From: DASUPK01 sp963728875
Lineage (GTDB): Bacteria > Actinomycetota > Thermoleophilia > Solirubrobacterales > 70-9
Direction of reading: 5' to 3'
Assembly (NCBI GenBank): GCA_963728875.1
Contig: CAVSLJ010000001.1
Location: forward strand, 806,001-870,000
DNA: 64,000 bases
Position numbers and translations under genes: made by a program. A model generated the notes under the pieces. That model was given only the letters and a program-made list of their open reading frames with translations. It did not search any database and was not told where the DNA came from. The first letter of the stretch is position 1. Every line of letters starts with the position of its first letter. This document shows, piece by piece, positions 35,202 to 42,987 of this stretch.

Positions 35202-35327
35202 CTGAGGCCGCGAAAACCGAGACTGGCTAGGACGCAGGGAGGGCGGCGAAGCGAGCGCACTGAGATCGTGCGTGAGCGAGCCGCCCGACCGAGGACGCCG
35301 CCAGGCGAAGGTTTGCAGCGGCCTCAG
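35202..35327 (-). other. Structured intergenic element (candidate terminator or cis-regulatory RNA)
   Basis: The whole gap between the L,D-transpeptidase stop and the SDR gene folds as nested pairs. CTGAGGCCGC (35202-35211) pairs with GCGGCCTCAG (35318-35327), AAACC (35214-35218) with GGTTT (35310-35314) and GGGCGGC (35241-35247) with GCCGCCC (35280-35286). GCGCAC (35255-35260) pairs with GTGCGT (35268-35273) around a 7-nt loop. Reading on the minus strand, the closing stem is followed by a T-rich tract (GTGCTTTGCTTTCCTT). The first stem overlaps the transpeptidase stop codon. Confidence 0.55.
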
Positions 35328-36244
35328 AGGTACACGTGGATCGCGTCGCCGAGGTTGATCCAGTTATAGATGTACTGCGAGAACGGGATCGGATTCCTGA
35401 CGCACCCGTGGCTCGCCGCCTCGTGCATCGGCACGGGGTTGTAGCCGTGGGTCGCGTAGCCCCGGATGAAGTAGACGGAGTAGTACATCCCCTCCGAGTT
35501 GTAGCCCGGGTCCTTGCGGTAGAAGTGGTAGGTCCCCCGCACCGTCGGCGTCGAGGGCTTGCCGGTCGAGACGTGGAAGGTCGAGACGACGTCGTCGCCG
35601 TTGACCAGCGCCATCACTTGGCGCGAGATATCGACCTCGACGTGATGACCCTCGTGATAGCGGGGCTTGAAGCCGCCCTTGCCCTGCAGCAGCTTCTCGA
35701 AGATGACCGGCTTGTACTGGTAGTTCCGGGCCATGTTGTTGACCTTGCGGAACGCCAGGGTCGCGAGCTGGGAGCCGTGATTGAACTTGCCGCTGACGTG
35801 GCCGCCCGCGTAGTAGCCCTCGTCGACCAGGGACTGGTTGTAGAGATGTGAGATCGCGCCCTTGCCCAGATGCTTCGGCACCTGGACGGTGAAGCGCCGC
35901 GGCTGAGAGCTCTGGCCGCCGCTGGTCGCGGTCACTGTGTAGTTGCAGCAGGAGTCGACGACGAAGGGGAAGGAGAAGTTCCCGTCCCCGCCGACGCTGA
36001 GCTGCTTCTTCTCGACGGTGTTGCCGCTGGCGTCCACCTGGACCGTGACGTTCTCTCCGGCCATGGCGCCGGTCACGTTGCCGGTCGCGGTCACCTTGTC
36101 GAGCAGGCCGGGGCTCTTGGGGCCATTCAGGTCCAGAGTGGGTGGACCGGTCGCCGCGCTCGCGGTTGCGGGCAGCGCAACGGCGGCGGCGCAGAGGACG
36201 ATGGCTATGCCTCCCCGGCGAATCACGAACGCGGAATTGTGCAC
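35324..36244 (-). CDS. L,D-transpeptidase (YkuD domain) with N-terminal Ig-like domain
   Basis: A 306-residue exported peptidoglycan cross-linking enzyme. The signal peptide contains RRGGIAIVLCAAAVALPATA. An immunoglobulin-like beta domain follows (VTATGNVTGAMAGENVTVQV, FVVDSCCNYTVTATSGG). The catalytic YkuD domain has VEVDISRQVMALVNGDDVVS, STGKPSTPTVRGTYHFYRK and the active-site motif HEAASHGCVRNP. The end, YNWINLGDAIHVYL, is canonical. GTG 36244 was chosen; GTG 36226, just before the RRGG stretch, is an alternative. It is the last gene of a five-gene minus-strand run. Confidence 0.9.
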   Translation of the reverse strand: MHNSAFVIRRGGIAIVLCAAAVALPATASAATGPPTLDLNGPKSPGLLDKVTATGNVTGAMAGENVTVQVDASGNTVEKKQLSVGGDGNFSFPFVVDSCCNYTVTATSGGQSSQPRRFTVQVPKHLGKGAISHLYNQSLVDEGYYAGGHVSGKFNHGSQLATLAFRKVNNMARNYQYKPVIFEKLLQGKGGFKPRYHEGHHVEVDISRQVMALVNGDDVVSTFHVSTGKPSTPTVRGTYHFYRKDPGYNSEGMYYSVYFIRGYATHGYNPVPMHEAASHGCVRNPIPFSQYIYNWINLGDAIHVYL

Positions 36245-36267
36245 GATCCAGCGGCCGGATGCATTTG

Positions 36268-37092
36268 CTACGCCACGAGCTTCTTGCGCAGCGCCCGCAC
36301 CGGGATCGTGAAGAGAAGTGCGCTCAGGATGGCGAGCCAGGCCGCGTTGCCGAGGATCGAGGTGAGCTCCGGGCCGGTCGCCAGACCGCGAGTGATCTCG
36401 ACCAGGTGGTAGAGCGGCATGAACCAGGCGACGACGCTCACCCAGTCCGGCAGCTGGTTGAACGGGAAGAAGAGCCCCGAGAACAGGAACATCGGGGTGA
36501 TGCCGAGGGTGAAGAAGTAGGAGTAGAGGTCGATCTTGGGGATCAGGGTGGTGAACGTGTAGCCGATCACCGAGAAGCAGATCCCGCCGAGGAAGACGAA
36601 GGGCGGGATCGCGAGGGCCCACCAGGAGGAGACCAGCCCGAAAGCGGAGATGACCGCGAGCACCACGCAGCCGTAGACGGTTGCCCTGCTGGCGCTCCAG
36701 GCCAGATCGCCGGCGACCACGTCCTGGACCTCGACCGGTGTCGAGAGGACGTTGTCGTACAGCCGGAGCTCGTTCATCCGGAAGTAGACGTTGTAGGTCG
36801 TCTCGAAGGCCGACGACCACATCGCCGCCGAGGCGATCAGGCCGGGCGCGATGAACTCCTTGTACGGAATGCCGTTGATGTGGGCGACGTACGTGCCGAG
36901 CCCGAAGCCCATCGCGAGCAGGTACAGGAACGGGTCGAGGAAGGTCGGCAGCAGGGCGCCCCGCCAGAGCTTGGAGAAGACCCTGGCGTTCCGCAGCCAG
37001 ACCGCGCCCGCGAGCCGCGGCACCGGGACCATCTCGCGAAGCGGAACCCTGGGGCCGAGTCCAGCGAAGCCTGGTTCCTCGAGCATCGCCAT
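36268..37092 (-). CDS. ABC-2 type transporter permease
   Basis: The 274-residue protein has six membrane segments and the ABC-2 signature VRDVV-like loop, here LSTPVEVQDVVAGDLAWSAS. TFLDPFLYLLAMGFGLGTYV, YTFTTLIPKIDLYSYFFTL and TPMFLFSGLFFPFNQLPDWV are typical of the NodJ/drug and polysaccharide export group. It partners with the ATPase encoded directly upstream; the ATG overlaps that gene's TAA by one base. Substrate unknown. Confidence 0.9.
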   Translation of the reverse strand: MAMLEEPGFAGLGPRVPLREMVPVPRLAGAVWLRNARVFSKLWRGALLPTFLDPFLYLLAMGFGLGTYVAHINGIPYKEFIAPGLIASAAMWSSAFETTYNVYFRMNELRLYDNVLSTPVEVQDVVAGDLAWSASRATVYGCVVLAVISAFGLVSSWWALAIPPFVFLGGICFSVIGYTFTTLIPKIDLYSYFFTLGITPMFLFSGLFFPFNQLPDWVSVVAWFMPLYHLVEITRGLATGPELTSILGNAAWLAILSALLFTIPVRALRKKLVA

Positions 37093-38033
37093 TACTCCCG
37101 CAGGCTCCTTCCGGTGAGGCGCAGGAAGACGTCCTCGAGAGTGGCACGGCGCACCAGCGCGGACTCGGTCGGGAAGGCGTCGTGGTCCAGCTCCTCCAGC
37201 ACCCTCTCCGCGTTGTCGGCGTAGAGCATCAGCGTCTGCTCATTCAGATCGTGGCCCTGAATGCGGCCGTTGAGCGAACCGAGCAGGCGCTCCGGGTCGC
37301 AGCCCTCGTCCAGCCGCAGCTCGAGCACCTCCCGCCCGACGTGATGGCGGACGAGGTCGGCGGGCTTGCCATCGGCGACGATTCGCCCCTCGTCCATGAT
37401 CACGAGGCGGTCGCAGAGCCGCTCGGCCTCCTCCATGTAGTGCGTGGTCAGGAGCAGCGTGACGCCGCGGCGGCGCAGCCGGTCGAGCGCATTCCAGACC
37501 GCCAGCCGGGCCTGCGGGTCCAGCCCCGTGGTCGGCTCGTCGAGCACGACCAGCTCCGGATCGCCCATCAACGCCCGCGAGATCAGGAGGCGGCGCTTCA
37601 TCCCGCCGGAGAGGCTGTGGATCCGCTCGTCGGCGCGATCGGCGAGCAGTGAGAACTCGAGCAGCTCCTCGGCGCGCTCGGTCGCCGTCGCGGCGTCGAT
37701 TCCGAAGTAGCGCGCCTGCTGGAGCAGATTCTCGCGCACGGTCAGGTCCCCGTCGAGGTTGGTCTCCTGCGGGACGACGCCGATCCGGCTCTTGATCTGC
37801 CGCCGCTCGCGGTTCGCGTCGAGGCCGAGCACCTGCAGCTGGCCGCCGTCGACGGTCGCGAGGCCGTAGATCGTCTTCATCGTCGTCGTCTTGCCGGCCC
37901 CGTTCGGGCCGAGGAAGCCGAAGCAGATGCCCGGTTTCACCTCGAAGTCGATGCCGGCGACCGCCACTCGATCGCCGTATGACTTGGCGAGCCCGTGGGC
38001 GCTGACCGCTGCTGGAAGCTCCTCGCTCAGCAC
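37092..38033 (-). CDS. ABC transporter ATP-binding protein (NodI/DrrA type)
   Basis: The 313-residue ATPase has Walker A GFLGPNGAGKTTTMKTIYG, Q-loop IGVVPQETNLDGDLTVREN, signature HSLSGGMKRRLLISRALMG, Walker B LVVLDEPTTGLDPQAR, H-loop LLLTTHYMEEAERLCDR and a C-terminal regulatory extension (RRATLEDVFLRLTGRSL). It belongs to the drug/polysaccharide exporter group. GTG 38033 overlaps the CPBP stop by 7 bases, so the two are translationally coupled. Confidence 0.92.
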   Translation of the reverse strand: MLSEELPAAVSAHGLAKSYGDRVAVAGIDFEVKPGICFGFLGPNGAGKTTTMKTIYGLATVDGGQLQVLGLDANRERRQIKSRIGVVPQETNLDGDLTVRENLLQQARYFGIDAATATERAEELLEFSLLADRADERIHSLSGGMKRRLLISRALMGDPELVVLDEPTTGLDPQARLAVWNALDRLRRRGVTLLLTTHYMEEAERLCDRLVIMDEGRIVADGKPADLVRHHVGREVLELRLDEGCDPERLLGSLNGRIQGHDLNEQTLMLYADNAERVLEELDHDAFPTESALVRRATLEDVFLRLTGRSLRE

Positions 38034-39274
38034 TGGCCGAGGACCACGCTGATCGCGATCGCGTTGTTCAGGAAGTGGGCGAGCATGCTCGGGTAAAGGG
38101 ATCCCGTCTTGTTGTACAGCCAGGCCAGCCCGACCCCAAGGCCGGCGAGCGGGATGGCGGCGGTGGGCCCGGTCGGAGCGTGCACCAGCCCGAAGATCGC
38201 TCCGGAGAGCAACGCCGAGGGCCAGAGCGACCAGCGCTGTCGGAGGCCCGCGAAAAAGAAGCCGCGGAAGAAGATCTCCTCGGCGATGGGCGCGAGCACG
38301 ATGATGGCCATCACCGCGAAGATCGCGATCCCGATCCCCGGGTTGCAGACGCCGAGCTCCTTGCCGATGTCCTCCTGCTTGGGCTGCAGGACGATCGCCG
38401 AGAACGCGATCGCGCCGACGTAGTACGTACCCAGCACGGCGAACATCCAGCCGAGCGCCGACGGCTGGAAGCGCCTCAGGCCGAGCCGCCCCAGGGCCTG
38501 CCTGAGGTTGAACCGCCAACCCGAGGCCATCCCGACGGCCACCGCGATCAGGAGGACGTCGAAGAGGGCCTGGGTGGCGAGGATCGCGGCGTCGCTCGCC
38601 TTGTCCGGGTCGCCGATGTTCGGGTCGAAGGGGAGGACGAGGAGCGGCGGGACGATCACCACCAGGAGCAACCCGCCGAGCAGCCCCCAGATCGAATCGC
38701 CGAAGCCCCAGGTGATCTCGGGCATGCTCGGCCTCTCCGCCCTCGGCTTCTCGGGCTTGGGCTTCTCGGCCGGCGCGGGGACGGGCGGGACCACCGGCTC
38801 GGCGCCGCCGGAGATCGGCCGCGTCTCCGCCGCGGACTCGGCGTTCGCGGCTCTGGTCAGCTTGAGCTTGCGCCGCAGCACCACCGTCTTCGCGGCCCGA
38901 TCCCCGAGGCGCTGCTTGCTCGCAGACGCCGCGATCATCACCTCGCCGATCAGCCAGAAGTCGACGAGGCGGAGCAGATTCCGGATGCTCGCCTGCCCGT
39001 AGGTGAGCCGCTCGGCGCCGTCCAGCGAACGCACCTCGATCCCGGCGGCGTTCTTGCCGATGGTCTGGCCCCAGCGCCACTCGCAGAAGGCGAAGTAGTT
39101 GAACCAGAGGGAGACGATCACGATCAGCGCGATCCCGGCGGCCAGGCCGGAGACGTGGTCGGGGTTGATGGGGAGCCACCCCAGGATCATCAGGACCACG
39201 ATCAGCCAGGTGGCGTTGTCGAGGAAGATCGCGAGCGCGCGCGACCAGAACCCGGCGTACTGGGATCCCTCCAT
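38027..39274 (-). CDS. RDD-domain / CPBP intramembrane metalloprotease fusion protein
   Basis: About 415 residues. The N-terminal RDD domain (residues about 1-120) has YAGFWSRALAIFLDNATWL, FFAFCEWRWGQTIGKNAAGI-like text (here NYFAFCEWRWGQTIGKN) and a VDFWLIGEV helix. A Pro/Glu/Lys-rich linker follows. The C-terminal CPBP (Abi) membrane protease has APIAEEIFFRGFFFAGL (EExxxR), AIFGLVHAPTG (FxxxH) and SMLAHFLNNAIAI (HxxxN/D), so all glutamate and histidine ligands are present. ATG 39274 begins one base after the HAD stop. The target of the protease is unknown. Confidence 0.88.
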   Translation of the reverse strand: MEGSQYAGFWSRALAIFLDNATWLIVVLMILGWLPINPDHVSGLAAGIALIVIVSLWFNYFAFCEWRWGQTIGKNAAGIEVRSLDGAERLTYGQASIRNLLRLVDFWLIGEVMIAASASKQRLGDRAAKTVVLRRKLKLTRAANAESAAETRPISGGAEPVVPPVPAPAEKPKPEKPRAERPSMPEITWGFGDSIWGLLGGLLLVVIVPPLLVLPFDPNIGDPDKASDAAILATQALFDVLLIAVAVGMASGWRFNLRQALGRLGLRRFQPSALGWMFAVLGTYYVGAIAFSAIVLQPKQEDIGKELGVCNPGIGIAIFAVMAIIVLAPIAEEIFFRGFFFAGLRQRWSLWPSALLSGAIFGLVHAPTGPTAAIPLAGLGVGLAWLYNKTGSLYPSMLAHFLNNAIAISVVLGQC

Positions 39275-39275
39275 C

Positions 39276-39905
39276 TCAGAGATGCTGATCGATCTCCTCG
39301 AGTGAGGCGATATCGCCACCTCCGCCGTCGCGGTCGATCAGCAGCGGGCGGATCCCCGCCGCTCGGGCCCCCGCCACGTCCTCCTCCGCCGTGTCCCCGA
39401 CGTGGAGCGCCTCCTCGGGCTCGCACCCCGCCAGCTCCAGCGCCCGCTCGAAGATCGCCGGGGCGGGCTTGCGGGAGCCCGCCTCGGCCGAGGTGATCGT
39501 GCCGTCCAGCAGCTCCCCCAGGCCGCATCGCTCCAGCACCCGCGACAGCGAGCAGTCCCAGTTCGAGACGACGATGAGACGCAGGCCGCGGTCGCGGAGC
39601 GCTCCGAGCGCCGGGATCGCGTCCGGGTACGCGGAGAAGCGGATCGCCGCCACCAGCTCGTCGACCCCGACGTCCATGCCGAGCTTCCGCGAAACGAGGT
39701 CCGCGCAGCGCTCGCGGAGCTCGGCGAGCGAAGCCTCGTCCCGCCCCTCGTGGGCGTGCTCCTTGTAGTAGGCCATCTCGGCCTTGAGGGCTTCGACCAG
39801 CTGCTCGTCGCCAACCTCGGCCGGCACCATGTCGCGCAGCGAGATCCACGGCGGCTCCAGCTCCACGAGCGTGCCGAGGGCGTCCAGGAAGACAGCGCGG
39901 GTCAT
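39276..39905 (-). CDS. HAD-superfamily hydrolase
   Basis: The 209-residue Rossmann-fold hydrolase has motif I AVFLDALGTLVEL, motif II LRLIVVSNWDCSLSRVL, motif III Lys in AGSRKPAPAIFERAL and motif IV EALHVGDTAEEDVAGARAAG. Motif I is D-A-L-G-T and lacks the second Asp of classical phosphatases, as in dehalogenase-like and some other subgroups. A phosphatase role is therefore not assured. First gene of the run HAD, RDD-CPBP, ABC ATPase, ABC permease, L,D-transpeptidase. Divergent from mscS across 22 bp. Confidence 0.85.
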   Translation of the reverse strand: MTRAVFLDALGTLVELEPPWISLRDMVPAEVGDEQLVEALKAEMAYYKEHAHEGRDEASLAELRERCADLVSRKLGMDVGVDELVAAIRFSAYPDAIPALGALRDRGLRLIVVSNWDCSLSRVLERCGLGELLDGTITSAEAGSRKPAPAIFERALELAGCEPEEALHVGDTAEEDVAGARAAGIRPLLIDRDGGGGDIASLEEIDQHL

Positions 39906-39927
39906 CCGGTGAATACTGCCCGACGGC

Positions 39928-40713
39928 ATGGTTGCTGCTGCGGAGCAGACCTTCTGGCAGGCACACGGCGACGAGATCTCGGCGGCGATCACGATCGCGG
40001 TCGCGATTCTCGTCGCCATCATCGTCGACCGGCTGCTGATCGGGCGGGCCGTCAGAGCCGCGACGCGCCTCGACACCGGCGAGCTCTCCCGCGAGGCCCG
40101 AACCCGCCTGCGGCTGATCCGCCGGCTGCTCTTCCTGGCGATCATCCTGATCGGGGTCGCGCTGGCGCTCAGCCAGTTCGCCTCGATCAAGCGCTTCGCC
40201 ACCGGGGTGCTGGCATCGACCGCGGTGCTGGGGATCATCATCGGCTTCGCGGCCCGCCAGGTGATCGCCAACCTGGTCGCCGGGGTCGTCGTCGCGTTCA
40301 CGCAGCCGATCCGGATCGGCGACCTGGTCTCGATCGGCGATGAGGTCCACGGCCGCGTCGTCGACATCACCCTCACCTATACGAGCGTCGACTCGGGGGA
40401 TGGCGGCCTGATCATGGTGCCCAACGAGAAGGTCACGACCGACTCCGTGGTGAATCACTCGGCCGGCAACAGCAGCGCGCCGATCACCGTCGACGTCTGG
40501 TTACGCCCGGACGCCGACCTGGAGGCCGCCCGCAGGGCCCTGGAGCACGGCGAGGTGACCTCCGCGCACCTGATGGAGCTCACGCCGGAGGGCGCCCGGC
40601 TCCAGGTGAAGGCCGCGAAGGACGCCGGAGCCGACCGCGAGGCGCACGAGACGGAGCTGCGCGAGCACGCGCAAGGCGTCCTGCGTGAGGCGGGATTACT
40701 TAAATCCCCCTGA
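39928..40713 (+). CDS. mscS: Small-conductance mechanosensitive channel (MscS family)
   Basis: The 261-residue protein has three N-terminal helices (AAITIAVAILVAIIVDRLLI; LLFLAIILIGVALALS; ATGVLASTAVLGIIIGFAAR). The pore helix leads into FAARQVIANLVAGVVVAFTQ and the beta domain RIGDLVSIGDEVHGRVVDIT. A shortened C-terminal cytoplasmic domain follows. It releases solutes on hypo-osmotic shock, which fits the trehalose synthesis genes 10 kb downstream only in a general way. Divergent from the HAD operon with 22 bp between starts. Confidence 0.92.
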   Translation: MVAAAEQTFWQAHGDEISAAITIAVAILVAIIVDRLLIGRAVRAATRLDTGELSREARTRLRLIRRLLFLAIILIGVALALSQFASIKRFATGVLASTAVLGIIIGFAARQVIANLVAGVVVAFTQPIRIGDLVSIGDEVHGRVVDITLTYTSVDSGDGGLIMVPNEKVTTDSVVNHSAGNSSAPITVDVWLRPDADLEAARRALEHGEVTSAHLMELTPEGARLQVKAAKDAGADREAHETELREHAQGVLREAGLLKSP

Positions 40714-40725
40714 ACCCCCTCTGAG

Positions 40726-40731
40726 TACCCT
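40726..40731 (+). promoter_or_regulatory. Putative -10 box of the class A PBP gene, near-leaderless
   Basis: TACCCT ends 9 nt before ATG 40741. Confidence 0.45.
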
Positions 40732-40740
40732 TTTCGGACC

Positions 40741-42951
40741 ATGAGTGCCCGCTCCCGCCGGCGGCTTCGCCGCACGAGCAGAAAGAAGAACCCGTTCCTC
40801 GTGACCGGGTTCGTCCTGGGGTCGATCCTCGGGCTGGGGGTGCTCGGATTCGGCCTCTGGCTGCTCAACGTCTACGACTCGGCGCCGTCGCTCGCAAGCC
40901 TGAGGCCGATCACGAAGGGGACGATCTCGAAGGTCTATGCCGCCGACGGCTCCCTCCTCGGGGTGATCCACTCCGACAAGATCCGTCAGCCGGTCGGCAG
41001 CGCGCGGATTCCACAGGACCTCAAGGACGCAACCGTCGCGATCGAGGACCGGAGGTTCTACAGCCACGGCGGCATCGACCCCTCGGCGATCATCCGCGCC
41101 GGCTGGGAGGACCTGACCGCCGGGGGCAAGCCGGTGGAGGGTGGCTCGACGATCACCCAGCAGCTCGTCCGCAACCTCTACATCCAGGACCCGCAGGACA
41201 CGCTCAAGCGGAAGATCATCGAGGCGCACCTCGCCAACGAGGAGGAGGACCAGAACTCGAAGGACGAGATCCTGACCAAGTACCTCAACACCGCTCCTTA
41301 CGGGACGAACGAGGGCGCCACCGCGATCGGGGTCGAGGCGGCGGCCGAGACCTACTACTCGAAGCACGCCCGGGATCTGACCCTGCCCGAGGCGGCGATG
41401 ATCGCGGGCCTGCCGCAGGCGCCGTCCCAGTACAACCCCTTCCTCAACCCGCGGGCAGCGCTCGCCCGGCGCAACGAGGTGCTGCACGCGATGGAGCAGC
41501 AGGGCAAGATCACCTCGAGCGAGTACCAGGATGCGGTGAGCCAGGATCTGGGCCTCGACCCCGGCCAGAAGTACAACCGGATCCGCGATCCCTACATCTT
41601 CGACCTCGTCAAGCAGGAGCTCCAGGACCGCTACGGGGTCAACACCGTGCAGAACGGCGGACTCAAGGTCTACACGACGATCAAGCCGGAGCTCCAGGAC
41701 GCCGCGCAGAGCGCGGTGGACTCCTGCTCGGTCTGCTACTCGGGGGGCGGGCCGGCATCGGCGCTCGCGTCCGTCGACCCGTCGAACGGCAAGATCGTCG
41801 CGCTGGCCTCGACCCAGCGCTATTCGTTGACGAGCCAGTTCAACTTCGCCGCGCATGCCCAGCGCCAGCCCGGGTCCTCATTCAAGGCCTACGACCTGAC
41901 GGCTGCGATCAAGCAGGGCATCGACCCCGACACCACGTACTACGACGGCACCTCGCCGGCCACGCTGGAGACGGAGGGCGGCGCGCCCTGGACGGTCAAC
42001 AACGCCGAGCCGGGCGGCGGCACGATGCCGCTGACGGAGGCGACCTGGGACTCGGTCAACGTGATCTTCGCGAAGCTCGGCCTCGATGTGGGTCCCGAGA
42101 ACATCGCCAGGACAGCCTACGAGATGGGCATCACCTCACCGCTCGGGATCAAGGGGGCACGCGGCGTCCCCTGCAAGCTCGGCCCCAACTGCTTCATCCC
42201 CCCGGCGGACGCGATCGGCGGGCTCAGCGTAGGCGTCACTCCGCTCGAGCAGGCCGACGCCTACGCCACTCTCGCCAACGGCGGCGTCCACCACGACGCG
42301 ACGGCGATCGACAGGGTCGTCTTCCCGGGCGGAAAAGTCGACGAGCCCGGTGCGGACGAGGGCAAGCGCGTACTCACCCCCGGGCAGGCCTATGAGGTCA
42401 CCAAGGTGCTCGAGGGCGTGATCACCGGCGGCACGGGCGCGGGCTACACCTACATGGGCTGTTCCTCGGAGGCCGGCAAGACCGGCACTTCCGAAGACCT
42501 CTCCGACGCCTGGTTCGTCGGCTACACGCCGCTCTATTCGACCGCCGTCTGGACCGGGCACCCGGAATCGCGGGCCTCGACCGGGTACGGCGGCCCGACC
42601 TCCGGGCCGATCTGGCGCTCGTATATGGAGGCCGCCCAGGGCGGTGATTGCCCCGACTTCGAGGTTCCCTCGAGCCTGCCTTCGCTGACCTCGTATCACG
42701 GGGAACACACGTCGTCGTCCAGCTACAGCTCCTGCAGCAGCTCCAGCAGCTCCAGCAGCTCCTCGAGCTCCGATTCATGCTCGTCGTCGTATTCCCCGAC
42801 CACCACGACCGACTCGAACAGCGACAGCGGCGGCGACAAGGGCGCCTACGCCCCGGGCGTGGGACAGAAGCCCGCACCCTCGCCCAAGCCGGCGCCCGCC
42901 CCGCCGGCGACGCCCGCGCCACCGCCCAGCAGCGGCGGCATCACCCCCTAG
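40741..42951 (+). CDS. Class A penicillin-binding protein (transglycosylase/transpeptidase)
   Basis: A 736-residue bifunctional peptidoglycan synthase. An Arg-rich cytoplasmic start and one helix (LVTGFVLGSILGLGVLGFGL) precede the GT51 domain. That domain has VAIEDRRFYSHGG with catalytic Glu102, GGSTITQQLVRNLY, and KDEILTKYLNTAPYGTNEGA. The transpeptidase has SxxK at Ser379 (RQPGSSFKAYD), SxN at 438-440 (WDSVN) and KTGT (SEAGKTGTSEDLSDAWFVGY). After about residue 650 the tail is almost all Ser with Cys and Tyr, then Thr/Pro/Ala-rich, and no PASTA domain is present. The Ser tail is encoded by imperfect hexamer repeats (AGCTCC/AGCAGC). Confidence 0.93.
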   Translation: MSARSRRRLRRTSRKKNPFLVTGFVLGSILGLGVLGFGLWLLNVYDSAPSLASLRPITKGTISKVYAADGSLLGVIHSDKIRQPVGSARIPQDLKDATVAIEDRRFYSHGGIDPSAIIRAGWEDLTAGGKPVEGGSTITQQLVRNLYIQDPQDTLKRKIIEAHLANEEEDQNSKDEILTKYLNTAPYGTNEGATAIGVEAAAETYYSKHARDLTLPEAAMIAGLPQAPSQYNPFLNPRAALARRNEVLHAMEQQGKITSSEYQDAVSQDLGLDPGQKYNRIRDPYIFDLVKQELQDRYGVNTVQNGGLKVYTTIKPELQDAAQSAVDSCSVCYSGGGPASALASVDPSNGKIVALASTQRYSLTSQFNFAAHAQRQPGSSFKAYDLTAAIKQGIDPDTTYYDGTSPATLETEGGAPWTVNNAEPGGGTMPLTEATWDSVNVIFAKLGLDVGPENIARTAYEMGITSPLGIKGARGVPCKLGPNCFIPPADAIGGLSVGVTPLEQADAYATLANGGVHHDATAIDRVVFPGGKVDEPGADEGKRVLTPGQAYEVTKVLEGVITGGTGAGYTYMGCSSEAGKTGTSEDLSDAWFVGYTPLYSTAVWTGHPESRASTGYGGPTSGPIWRSYMEAAQGGDCPDFEVPSSLPSLTSYHGEHTSSSSYSSCSSSSSSSSSSSSDSCSSSYSPTTTTDSNSDSGGDKGAYAPGVGQKPAPSPKPAPAPPATPAPPPSSGGITP

Positions 42952-42975
42952 CTCGTCACGGCCGGCGCCGGGCCC

Positions 42976-42981
42976 TAGCCT
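42976..42981 (+). promoter_or_regulatory. Putative -10 box of thiL, leaderless start
   Basis: TAGCCT ends 6 nt before ATG 42988. Confidence 0.5.
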
Positions 42982-42987
42982 TGGCCC

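Noticed and set aside
42716..42790. AGC/TCC repeat block as an intergenic repeat or array
   Set aside because: It lies in frame within the PBP gene and encodes its Ser-rich tail.
42952..42987. TPP riboswitch before thiL
   Set aside because: The gap is only 36 nt and shows none of the conserved thi-box sequence; a leaderless promoter fits better.
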